Positions 11,418-20,345 of a stretch of DNA of 64,000 nt are shown here, piece by piece. The DNA lies in NCBI GenBank assembly GCA_025667525.1, contig CM046882.1, positions 27,307,394-27,371,393 of the forward strand, read 5' to 3'. Made by a program: the position numbers and the translations under genes. Origin of the DNA: Glebionis coronaria (taxonomy: Eukaryota; Streptophyta; Magnoliopsida; Asterales; Asteraceae). The notes beneath the pieces were generated by a model that had not been told where the DNA came from, searched no databases, and worked only from the letters and a program-made list of their open reading frames with translations. Each line of letters opens with the position of its first letter. The stretch's first letter is position 1.

Positions 11418-11610
11418 TCAATGTATTACCCCTGGTTTAACTTTGCTAAGACCAGGCGTTATGTCATATGCCTCTATGTTGGCAAGTTCATCTAATGCAC
11501 CATTCTGAAGATACCATTGTTGCGATTGTTTTTCAGCTTTTCTGCTTCTATGCCTTCCGTTTATTAGAACTTTAACATAAACATAAAAAATGAAGACTAG
11601 TATAAAGTAT
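11418..11610 (-). other. Short coding-like fragment inside the CACTA, origin unknown
   Basis: A minus-strand frame of about 63 codons without a clear ATG is open from about 11610 to a TGA at 11418. Its second half has normal protein-like composition (QQWYLQNGALDELANIEAYD, then ITPGLSKVKPGVIH). I do not recognise the family. It may be another captured exon lying upstream of the UGT piece. Confidence 0.3.
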
Positions 11611-12546
11611 TATTGGATTGAAATATAAACCTACATTTTGCAAAACAGAGAATGTAAGAGATGAGTAACGACTTCCATTATTCTTTCTCATCTTTTAGTC
11701 CCTTCATTAGGGTTATTAAGTATCCAGAACTCACCTTACTCACCTTCTGGTGTAACCATAAAGGCATAAACCAATTAGAAGGGATTGAACGATTAAATAT
11801 TTAAATGTAACAAATTGTTTTTGCTTAGAATGCTAGATGTAAAAAATAACACTAATAACACACCGGAACAAGTGGCAGTGGAATTCCAATTCAATCACCC
11901 TCCAAGGCAATTTATGATTTCTCATAATACATGTTGGTTCGCAACATTGCAAAAATAGGCAAGTGCTACAACGCTTGTGATTGTTTTCACTATCTTGTTT
12001 AGCTACCTGATTTTCAATATAGTGGACTGGTCAATCTTCTATTTTGGCCTAATCCAGCTTTGAAGGTCTATGTGGAGGCCAGTCTACTAATCTTAAACAA
12101 GGTAACCAGCTACAAGAAAGCATACACCAAACCATCCAAATTACTGTATAGGAAATGACATTAACTAATATCATCAAGATAAGATTACATACTTGATAGT
12201 TGAAACTAATACCAGCTCATATCAAATCCAGTAGTTTGGATTGATAATCCTAACATGCCGTAATCAATCTCATACACTATCAAAATCATCAACTTGCGTT
12301 TTGCGGCATTTGTAACTTTCTTAAACGCTCCAAATCAGAATACTAATTCTAGTAGCGACTAGCGTTACTATTACTAGCAACCTATGTTGTCAAACATTTT
12401 ATCAAAACAAACGGCTACTCCTTCGTACTAATTAACCTATTTGTAAAGATGCCATAGTGCTACAACAAAACAATAAGTTAAATAGAACTAGGTATACCAA
12501 TTGAAAATCAGTTAAGGTACATATATAGCTTTCCGTCAAGGGTAGT
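11611..12546. other. CACTA internal DNA without recognised gene
   Basis: No open frame or motif that I recognise. It may be intron or promoter DNA captured with the UGT fragment. Confidence 0.4.
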
Positions 12547-12690
12547 TTATAACCAACAGGATAACAACATCATATAAATGGGGGTTTCGATGGTGTTTAG
12601 ATTGAGTGGTGTTCCAGCGGCGGCTGGTGGTTGATGAAGGACGAGCGGCGGCGGCGGACGGGGTGGCCGACGGCTAGAGTAGCCGGACAT
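12547..12690 (-). CDS. Small proline-rich open frame in a GC-rich island
   Basis: ATG at 12690 to TAA at 12547 encodes 47 residues, beginning MSGYSSRRPPRPPPPL. The DNA at 12600-12710 is much richer in G+C and CpG (repeated GGCGG) than the surroundings, which suggests another captured piece, perhaps a 5' exon. No family is recognised, and proline-rich frames arise easily from GGC/GCC repeats, so expression is doubtful. Confidence 0.25.
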   Translation of the reverse strand: MSGYSSRRPPRPPPPLVLHQPPAAAGTPLNLNTIETPIYMMLLSCWL

Positions 12691-12710
12691 GGTGGTGGCG
12701 GCTGCCACAA

Positions 12711-13439
12711 TAAGATGAAGGATGTGTGTGTTTTATTTTTAGGTTTATGGTTGGAGGAAATGAGTTGAAAATTAATATAGTAATTATTAATATTAAGAAT
12801 AAAATGTAGGGTGGGAATAGTTGAGGGTTTAATTTGTAACTTTTGTTATAACTTTCGTTAATTAATAGTTTGGGGCTCGTTTATGATAGTTAAAAGATGA
12901 TTTGAGACATGAAATTTGCGTCTTTCACTTCAAAATAAATTTTCCATTAAATTAGAGTATTTACTCGACTAATTTTTGTTATCGTCTACATTTAATTTAA
13001 AAATGGTTATTATTTATCGTTTAGCTCGAATAGTTATGTTCAAAGAAAAGTAAAATTCAACTTGATTGTTCTCGTTTTCAACATGCGGTATTAAAAACTA
13101 AAATAAAAGTATCTGATAATTCAATAAACCTTTTTATCAATATTTCTGGATAATTAAATGTAAATTTAATTTGTATCGTCTCGGTTCTCAGATTTTGTGC
13201 CATCTTTTACAATATGTAAAATAAACTCTCGTTTTTGAATCAAATAACTTTTATATCTCTCGAAAATGAATTTCGATTATTAAATAATATAATTTATTAT
13301 GTTTTAAAGCCTGTAAAATTCCTGATTGTGACAATAGGGGCTTACAAGCTTATTTGATTTCGGCTTATAACAAGTATGTACCATTTAGTCCTTATGATTT
13401 TAAGTTTAAAAAAAATGTAACCACAATCTATTAAAATAA
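12711..13439. other. CACTA internal AT-rich DNA
   Basis: No gene, repeat boundary or conserved motif seen before the right subterminal repeats begin. Confidence 0.4.
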
Positions 13440-13751
13440 AACAAGACTGGTTTTTTAAAAACCAATGTCTTAAAATGTGTAAAAACACTGGTTTTTTTTA
13501 TAAAAAATGGTGTCCATAAAACAAACACATAGAGACATGTCGTTACGTAAATACCAATGTCTTTACTTTTATAAAAAAGACTGGTTGCATCTTAAAAACC
13601 AGTTTCTTTAAAATTCACATTATGGAGACTGGTTTTTTTCAAGAAAACCAGTTTCCATGCATTCCCTTCCCACCATTTTTGGTCATAGAGACATGTTTTT
13701 TTCATAACCAGTCTTTTTAAGGGGGTCTCTTTAGCCTTTTGTGTAGTAGTG
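13440..13751. repeat. CACTA right subterminal and terminal repeats
   Basis: At least six copies of ACTGGTTTTT or its reverse complement AAAACCAGT occur between 13446 and 13725, ending with CCTTTTGTGTAGTAGTG. This mirrors the left end at 2498-2800. Confidence 0.8.
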
Positions 13752-13754
13752 CTC

Positions 13755-13983
13755 CTTAAGAATGAGAGATGAGAAGACTAGACATTTGTTTATTGATTAA
13801 CTTTGATTGAATACATTCATAACATTGAGAAACTTTAAATACTAGTTTATGAGACAACTCACACAAACACAAGACTTATCCTAAAACATAACAAATACTT
13901 ATCATAACACATATCCTAGACAATTGATATGTATAATGGTAATCCTATCATGTTGTTCCTATGGCATATCCATAGACGTATCA
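13755..13983 (-). repeat. Left LTR of the Ty3/gypsy derivative, second segment
   Basis: Continues the LTR begun at 2449 after the CACTA insertion. It aligns with 14990-15216 through GAATGAGAGATGA, ACTAGACATTT and CTTATCCTAAAACATAACAA and ends GTATCA. Confidence 0.78.
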
Positions 13984-13996
13984 TTCCTCACTCCAA
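13984..13996 (-). other. Polypurine tract of the Ty3/gypsy derivative
   Basis: The minus strand reads TTGGAGTGAGGAA immediately before the LTR start TGATACG, fitting a plus-strand primer site. Confidence 0.65.
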
Positions 13997-14169
13997 ATTC
14001 ACCTTGCCCTCAAGGTGATATTTTGAAAACACTCTTGATTCCACGGTACCAAATTTTGAGACGTTTCCTAAGCATTTTCACACATCGTTCGAACTTGTTC
14101 TTTGGCTCTGGAAGTAACAATTTTTGGATTTATACTCTACACTCCTTTCGTTCGGATGTAATAACCAAT

Positions 14170-14345
14170 GTGGCCCTCTTGAGCGATTCATCAATAACAA
14201 GATGTGATTCACTATCCACAAGCCGTGATTCACCAACCATAGGCTGCAATTCACCCACCATAAGTTGCGATTCATAAACTATAGGTTGCTATTCATTAGT
14301 AGGTTGTTGCGATTCACAAATAAGCTGCTGTGATTCCCCAACAAG
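14170..14345. repeat. Tandem array of about 24-bp units, 7-8 copies
   Basis: Units built on TGCGATTCAC(C)AACCATAGG recur about every 24 bp in the short internal region of the Ty3/gypsy derivative. The period is a multiple of three, so both strands are open and give repetitive peptides; I regard these frames as repeat by-products. Confidence 0.7.
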
Positions 14346-14422
14346 CTCAAGTTGATCTTTGTTAGTCCGGATGTAACATTCCCCACTTCTTCTGGTGCAA
14401 CTTTTATTGCAATGCCTGGTAT

Positions 14423-14725
14423 TCAAGAAGAATCAGCCGCTTTTTTTTTAATGGTATGTTTTTCTTCTAGAATTGCCTCAAGACGGGTCTCTACTATACG
14501 GGCTAAGTAGAAGGCTTCGCATAATGTTGTAGGTTTCGGGTAAAACCTCAAAAATTCTAATTGTAGCTTCGGTTTAAGTCTGAATATATAAAACGAGGCA
14601 AGTAAACTTTCAGAGATACCCGTTACTCGAGTTATAAGATACTTAAACTTACTTTGATATTTGATCATCGTACCCATTTGCAAGAGCTTAGATAATGCAT
14701 CTCGATCGCTAGTGCTCGATGCCAT
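14423..14725 (-). pseudogene. Ty3/gypsy gag fragment
   Basis: From an ATG at 14725 (MASSTSDRDALSKLLQMG) the frame shows the conserved core of gypsy gag (Retrotrans_gag type): KYQSKFKYLITRVTGISESL, ASFYIFRLKPKLQLEF and PTTLCEAFYLARIVETRLEA. It ends near a T9 run at 14442-14450, where a slip has probably shifted the frame. The zinc knuckle and everything downstream are absent. Confidence 0.75.
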
Positions 14726-14904
14726 AAACAATAAATCAAAAAAAATTATAATATATTTTTTTTCAGATATGAACAATACCCGATGAACAGTACCAGTGAA
14801 CAGTAGACTGTGAATAGTGTCACCGGTGAACAGTAGCCCCGTCGATGAACAGTAACTTCTATTTTTTTATTGGAAACCTAGATTAAAAACGCTCAACGAG
14901 TTGA

Positions 14905-14927
14905 GGGCTCTCAATGAAAGCACCAAT
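14905..14927 (-). other. Primer-binding region of the Ty3/gypsy derivative
   Basis: Just inside the 5' LTR the minus strand reads ATTGGTGCTTTCATTGAGAG. I have seen this type of sequence next to plant gypsy LTRs, but I cannot assign the tRNA with certainty. Confidence 0.5.
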
Positions 14928-15216
14928 TGATAATACCCTCTCGGATAGTATCGGGATATGGCACCAGGTCAAGCGTGTATTGGCTCCTTTAGAATGAGAG
15001 ATGAAAGGACTAGACATTTTGTTTATTGATTAACTTTGACTGATTACATTCATAACATTGAGAAATCTTAAATGCTAGTTTATGAGATAACTCTCACAGA
15101 CACAAGACTTATCCTAAAACATAACAAATACTTATCCTAACACATATCCGATAAAATTGATAAGTATGATGGTTATCCCATCATGTAGTTCCTTTGGCAT
15201 ATCCATTTGTGTATCA
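14928..15216 (-). repeat. Right LTR (5' LTR) of the Ty3/gypsy derivative
   Basis: A 289-bp TGATAATACC...GTATCA copy of the split left LTR, with many substitutions and an extra block near 14938. It preserves the empty CACTA target site. Confidence 0.78.
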
Positions 15217-15974
15217 GAATTTGGCAGTTTAAGAAGCTTTGAAATGTATGCTTCATGTTTAGTTTGGTTGTTAATTTACAATAGTCTCACCATTGTCCAT
15301 ATAGCTCAATCCAATGGCAGATCTAGGATTTCAAAGTAGGGTATGAATATTTTTTTAGTAAGAGTTATTCAACAAAAAAATTAACGGGTACATTTTTTGG
15401 CCGGATTTTTCGGGTCGGGTTTTTAGGAAATTCGGTTAGGCGTCATTTTTCATCTTTTGAATCGTATATATTAAGGATGATTTGTCAAAAGTTTGCGTCA
15501 TTTGGCATGAAATTTGTTAATTAAAATAGAGTATATTTTACTAAATGAACGATATTGGTTTTCTTTGGATAAGATCATAAGAAAGAGACCACTTAAATTC
15601 TATATTTAAATTATAACTTTTTGATGCAAATGAAATCTTAAAAGTACATTTTTTAAAAATTATAATGTATCTTAACATAATAAAAGGAAGGAAAAAACAC
15701 TTCAATATCATAGATAGAATGCTGTATTGTGTAAGTTAGCTTAAGAAAATTGTTTGGGGCCTTGGTGACTAATATAAGATTTAAAGGTAGACTATCAGTC
15801 TATCACTATTAGGCCACTTAAGTGGACACTATATGTAAGGCTTTGACTTACGTCAGACTTCAAGCCTCATTTCCTTTTTCTTGCTCTTCGATATTTTGTT
15901 GCTGCCATTTTAAAATAAACATGAGTAATGCTTCTCCTTCTTCTTTTTTCTTCTTTTTTTTTGTTGTGTGCACT
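15217..15974. other. Intergenic DNA, no gene seen
   Basis: AT-rich sequence with no supported coding frame or repeat boundary. Confidence 0.4.
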
Positions 15975-15983
15975 TAAATTATC

Positions 15984-16264
15984 GGGAAAATTCTTGAAAT
16001 GGCCCACGGTTGCACCCATTTTCCTAAAATGCACCATCCAAATGAGAATTTCTCAAAATATCTTATGCAACTTATGCAACTTATTCGACTTATACGAATT
16101 TTCCAAAAATGGCAAAATTTGGGAAAAACGTTTAAACTTTTTTTTTCTATTTTTGGAAAAATTATAAGTCGCATAAGTTGCCTAGGGCATTTTGGGAAAT
16201 TTTCATTTGGTTAGTGCATTTTGAGAAAATGGGTGCAACTTTAGGGCATTTCAATAATTTTTCC
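15984..16264. mobile_element. Mutator-like MITE, 281 bp
   Basis: The two halves are long inverted repeats of about 120 bp: the left end GGGAAAATTCTTGAAATG pairs with the right end whose reverse complement is GGAAAAATTATTGAAATG, and both arms contain GTTGCACCCATTTTC. A perfect 9-bp direct duplication TAAATTATC lies at 15975-15983 and 16265-16273. A 9-bp duplication with long G-starting inverted repeats is the signature of Mutator-like elements. The open frames on both strands are by-products of the palindrome. Confidence 0.85.
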
Positions 16265-16273
16265 TAAATTATC

Positions 16274-17962
16274 CGTGTGCTTTAGAGGGTATGCACTTAG
16301 AGGTTTTTAGTGTATTTTGTTGTCACTTTTGAAATTATTTTTTTTACACTACTAAAAATTTGTACAGGATATGCACATGTATACCCTGCGTTCAAAGTAG
16401 CCCCGCCCCAGGCTCAATCAAACAATATGGGATGTGAACACCTTTTCTAGAATTGAAATTTCATCATCATTCCTCCCTCTTCACAATTCTTCTTTTAAAT
16501 AGCTAATGCTTTTCGCATCTCACTAAGCAATGGGCGTAATCGTCTGGAACTGTGTACAAATATTTATTGTTTAAGATAAATGATCAGCAAATGGTATATT
16601 TTTTGTTTGAGTAAATTGATTAAATAGATTATGTGCATCGAAAATACATTTTTTCATTTTTAGTATAGCTGCTAATCAACAACCTACAATGGATATAAGA
16701 AAATGTATTTATAGACCTCAATTTTATATAACCTTTCTAATGAAACATGTATACGGCTTTGCAATAAAGTTAAGTAAACTACAATATTTGAGATTCGTAA
16801 TCAAATAAAATTCTCTTTGTAAATCTTGATGTATGTATGATTAAATGATATCCATTTGATGATGCTAGAATAATTATTAGTCAAAAAGATATGAGTGAGC
16901 TAGAATAATTAGTCTTAATTTTTGTAAAGAATTCAAGTTTTAGTACAAAAAATATAAAGTCCATATAATTATGTGAGACATTGGTGACACGTATGTCGTT
17001 CACACACCACATACATGCATACACAATGACCCAAACCATAATATCAACTCAAAGACATTCAATTTCAATGCCCTATGGTATATAACCTTAGAAAACATTA
17101 TCTTCTTTATCTATGTGGGACAAGAAAATCAAATGGTTTCATCATAAAATAGTACATCTTCTGTCCTATAATCATAGTTCAGCATATTATTTTAGGACGT
17201 TTCAAATTAACAGTTCACGTCCGAAAAAAAAAAAATGTATATCAGTTTTACTATATCACCCTCATTTGAAGGTATTATTACATACAATAAACAAGTTGTA
17301 AATTAATTGGATAAAGGTAAAATTGTCATTGTGTAGAAAGTAAGAGAGAAAGTTGAAAAAGTGATGTTTTTATTAGATTGTGTGTAAATACTATAATTAT
17401 GAGAAGGGGAGATCATGGTTCTCCGGATCTCGATCCTAATCTTAAAATCTTAAGATTTTACGATTTTACGATAACGCAAAGCAAAAACGATCAAAATCTT
17501 ACATAAGGTCTTTGTAAGTATATGATCTTATAGGATCCCGATCCTGACCATAGGATCTTATGATTTATTACGATCCGATCTTACTTGTTATTTGATAAAG
17601 GTGCATTAAATATCATAATGCTCCCCGCTCTTAAATATTTTTTTGCACTAGTTTAAAAATACTTTATAGTATTAATGTTTTCATGTTTTATACAATGAGA
17701 AGATTTATTTTATGTATCATATTTTTCTTTGATATAAGGGATCATCCCATCATCTCTCTCATTTCCATATCTAATAGATAGGATTAAATATTTTTTATTT
17801 TTTCACTTATATTTTATAATTTAAATATTTTTTAAACTGTTAAGTGTTGAGCGAAAAAATATATTATCGCGACGAGCATTTGATTATCTTTTTACTAATA
17901 CGCATTATGATATATTTTTAAAGAAAAAAATTCGTTTTTTTCTTGTTAAATTTTACGTGAAA
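16274..17962. other. Intergenic DNA, no gene seen
   Basis: No supported coding frame. Around 17430-17580 there is a mosaic of ATCTTAAGAT and GGATC-type short palindromes of unknown origin. Confidence 0.4.
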
Positions 17963-18121
17963 TATCATATATGATAATATAGTGTTTCATCATATATGAT
18001 ACCAATGTTAAATCATAAATTATTGTTAAATTATATATGATATTGGTTTATATCATATATGATAATTTATATCATATGATACTGGTGTTATATCATATAT
18101 GATATTAGTATCATATATGAT
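17963..18121. repeat. Cluster of the palindrome ATCATATATGAT
   Basis: Five perfect copies of the 12-bp self-complementary word lie at 17963, 17989, 18052, 18092 and 18110, with a 10-bp variant ATCATATGAT at 18071, all within 160 bp. Spacing is irregular, so it is not a simple tandem repeat. Confidence 0.75.
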
Positions 18122-18427
18122 AATTATCAAAAAAATATAATAAGTATCACCAACGGCAACAAACCGAAAGAGATACGAAGTAACAGAATAGGTGTTAAAT
18201 ACCTTCATGTTAAATAGAATGCTAATTTAATTTATTTAAACAGTTTAGTTCAAGTATCCAAACTCTAATTAAAGGACTTAAATTGTTTCGATCCTAGCTT
18301 CAAATAGAATGCTACTTTAATTTATTGGATCGTTTTATTATCGTATGTGTAACATGAAGCAAACACGAATGGTAATTGAAGCATTTGAACCAAGAGCTTA
18401 AAATGGAAACGAGTTTTGGTTTTAACC

Positions 18428-18610
18428 CATATGGGTAAATGGGAAGAAATATTCCAAAGTTATATACCATATTATATACAAATTGTATGTCATAGAGTTA
18501 ATACTATACTTTGAGTCCGATGTTTTACTTTTCTTTCTTAAATAACTTAACGAAATACCATGGTTTTGTATGCGTTTGGAAATATTGACGAAATTTTTAT
18601 GTGGGACCTC
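18428..18610 (+). repeat. Dispersed unclassified repeat, copy 1
   Basis: Contains the ordered blocks seen again at 49-55 kb: CCCATATGGGTAAATGGG, TATATACAAATTGTATGTCAT, AGTTAATACTATACTTT and GTTTGGAAATATT. Highly diverged. Confidence 0.45.
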
Positions 18611-19159
18611 AAGTTTTACTTTTCTTTCTTGAAAAACTTAAAAACCAAGTTTATGTTTACATTCCGGAAGAATAGCAAAAATGACGTCTAAGAGATACAT
18701 TACAACTTGACTCGCTCAATTATTGTACACTAAATAACTTCGCAAACTCTTCAGCTAGTCATTTATACATCGTCAGTATTATAAAAAATCAGTAGCGTTA
18801 AATAATTGAGGACCATATCAAAAATGTAATACACCATTGTACTCTACTACCCCCTAATACACGGTACATTGTATTGTATAAGTTGTTCAATTTGATGATG
18901 TGAGACCAAATTTAGATGGCATGTAAGTAAACTCCTATGTAATGGTCAAAGAGATAATTTCACTTGAAAGTGGTAAATATTGTGATATTGTTAGTTAATC
19001 TTTGCGGTTAAAATAAGTGAGCTACAAAATGCCTTGGACGACAATGGGAGTTCAACCATTTCAGGCATTTTAGACAATGGTATATATTCTGAAATGCGTT
19101 TTGGTTATTATCCCATACAGGTAAGTGAGGAGACATTGTTGTAGTTTATAAGTAAGACC

Positions 19160-19490
19160 ATTGAGTTTTCAAATAGGGATGTGTGAAATTGGCTGAATGG
19201 TACTTATAGTCATAAGCTACTTCAGCCAAGTTTCACCATATCTTTTTTTTTTCGGGTTATCAAATACAGATGTGCTAAAATATTAAATGGTACTTAAAGT
19301 CATAAGCCACTTCAGCCTTCTAATCACCTCTTGTTTTTCGTGAGTGGTACTTATCTTTATAATTCTTTCGGGTTATCCAATACGGATGTGCTAAAATGTT
19401 TAGTGGTACTAAAGTCATAAGCCACTTCAGCCTTTAAATCATATCTTGATTTTTATGAGTAGTACTTATCTTTATAAGCCACTTAAACGG
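19160..19490 (+). repeat. Degenerate tandem repeat of about 117 bp, 2.5-3 copies
   Basis: Copies starting near 19160, 19251 and 19368 share TTCGGGTTATC, GATGTGCTAAAAT, GTCATAAGCCACTTCAGCC and GTACTTATCTTTATAA in the same order. The first copy is incomplete. Confidence 0.7.
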
Positions 19491-20196
19491 AAAAACTATA
19501 TCAACTTTCATGTTTTTGTACCCAATACTTCAAGCTTAACTTTTCTTTTATCAACCTTTACATTTCTTTTAAGAATAATAATCCACGATGACAAAAGAAA
19601 CTAGTATCCTCAACCACAGGTTACGTATTTATTCGTGTATGGTTGATTTGAATAGTCAAGCAAGATTAGTGAAAAAAGTTTTGGTTATACCAAATTATAA
19701 CATCAATTTCCTACTTGTGCAATGAAATGGCGTTCACTTTTGGCTGCTTCTCGTGTTCATAAAAATCTAGAAATCGGAACATTTGCACAGTGAAAACTTA
19801 TGCCACTAAAGCCAGGAGATGAAGTTGGGTATGTATTTCTATTAAGAGTATACACAACATCTTAAAATTGGCAAGAAATTTCAAAAGTTAGGAAGTTAAT
19901 GGATGAGAGGAACGTCAACAAAGAAGCCACTTACCCGCGTGTAAATTGTGAAGTTACCATTTAATAATGAACGTTAAGTTCAGAATGGTAATTTCACATG
20001 GAAGTGGTATTGTCAAATGTCAATCAATCTCTGTGGCAAGAGCACTGAGCTAGAAAAATCCTTGGAGGACCATTGGCAGTTCAACCACCATTTTTGAGAC
20101 CAATTGGAGGGATTAGTACACTTTAAATGTATTCAACGTGTGAAGCCATGTAAGAAGCTAAATTGATATAAAAGTGATGTTGTCAATTAACTATGT

Positions 20197-20345
20197 TAAC
20201 CACCATAACCCACCAACACCATAACCACTACCTTCAGCTAACCACATTAACCATCATAACCCACCAACACCATAACCACTACCTTCGGCTAACCACATTA
20301 ACCACCATAACCTACCAACACCATAACCATTACCACCACCATGAT
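20197..20345 (+). repeat. 51-bp minisatellite, three copies
   Basis: Units start at 20197, 20248 and 20299, each TAACCACCATAACCCACCAA followed by ACCATAACCACTACC and a short variable end. The period is exactly 51 bp, but the surrounding frame is not open for long and I see no gene. Confidence 0.85.

Larger units (their letters stand above)
2498..13751. mobile_element. CACTA (En/Spm-type) transposon carrying captured gene fragments
   Basis: The left end is CACTACTACAAAAAA and the right end is its inverted counterpart, finishing GTAGTAGTG at 13751. A 3-bp target duplication CTC lies at 2495-2497 and 13752-13754, the size expected for CACTA elements. The paralogous LTR at 14928-15216 shows the uninterrupted site with one CTC. 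Both ends carry subterminal repeats built from AAGACTGGTTTTT/AAAACCAGTCT motifs. Excluding the Athila inserted at 4698-10973, the element is about 5 kb and encodes no transposase that I can see, so it is non-autonomous. It carries minus-strand CUL1-like and UGT-like fragments with introns, splice sites and part of a promoter. Confidence 0.88.
2449..15216 (-). mobile_element. Deleted Ty3/gypsy LTR retrotransposon, split by a CACTA element
   Basis: Two diverged LTRs of about 278 and 289 bp (both TG...CA) bracket an internal region of only about 0.94 kb (13984-14927). The left LTR is interrupted at 2497/13752 by the CACTA transposon. Element order on the minus strand is right LTR, primer site, gag fragment, tandem repeat, polypurine tract, left LTR. 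No protease, reverse transcriptase or integrase remains. The flanking 5-mers (TAATA left, GAATT right) do not match, so either the target duplication has decayed or the ends were rearranged. The LTRs differ at many positions, making this one of the oldest insertions in the window. Confidence 0.75.

Noticed and set aside
2498..13751. Helitron as the capturing transposon
   Set aside because: CACTA terminal repeats, subterminal arrays and a 3-bp duplication are present; Helitrons have no inverted repeats or target duplications.
13924..14277. 117-codon plus-strand open frame
   Set aside because: Its C-terminal half is the 24-bp tandem repeat and its start lies in the gypsy LTR on the wrong strand.
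15928..16214. Overlapping open frames on both strands
   Set aside because: They fall within the palindromic MITE arms; no coding evidence.
17405..17640. Possible MITE made of ATCTTAAGAT and GGATC palindromes
   Set aside because: No terminal repeats or target duplication could be placed, so it is only mentioned as unexplained sequence.
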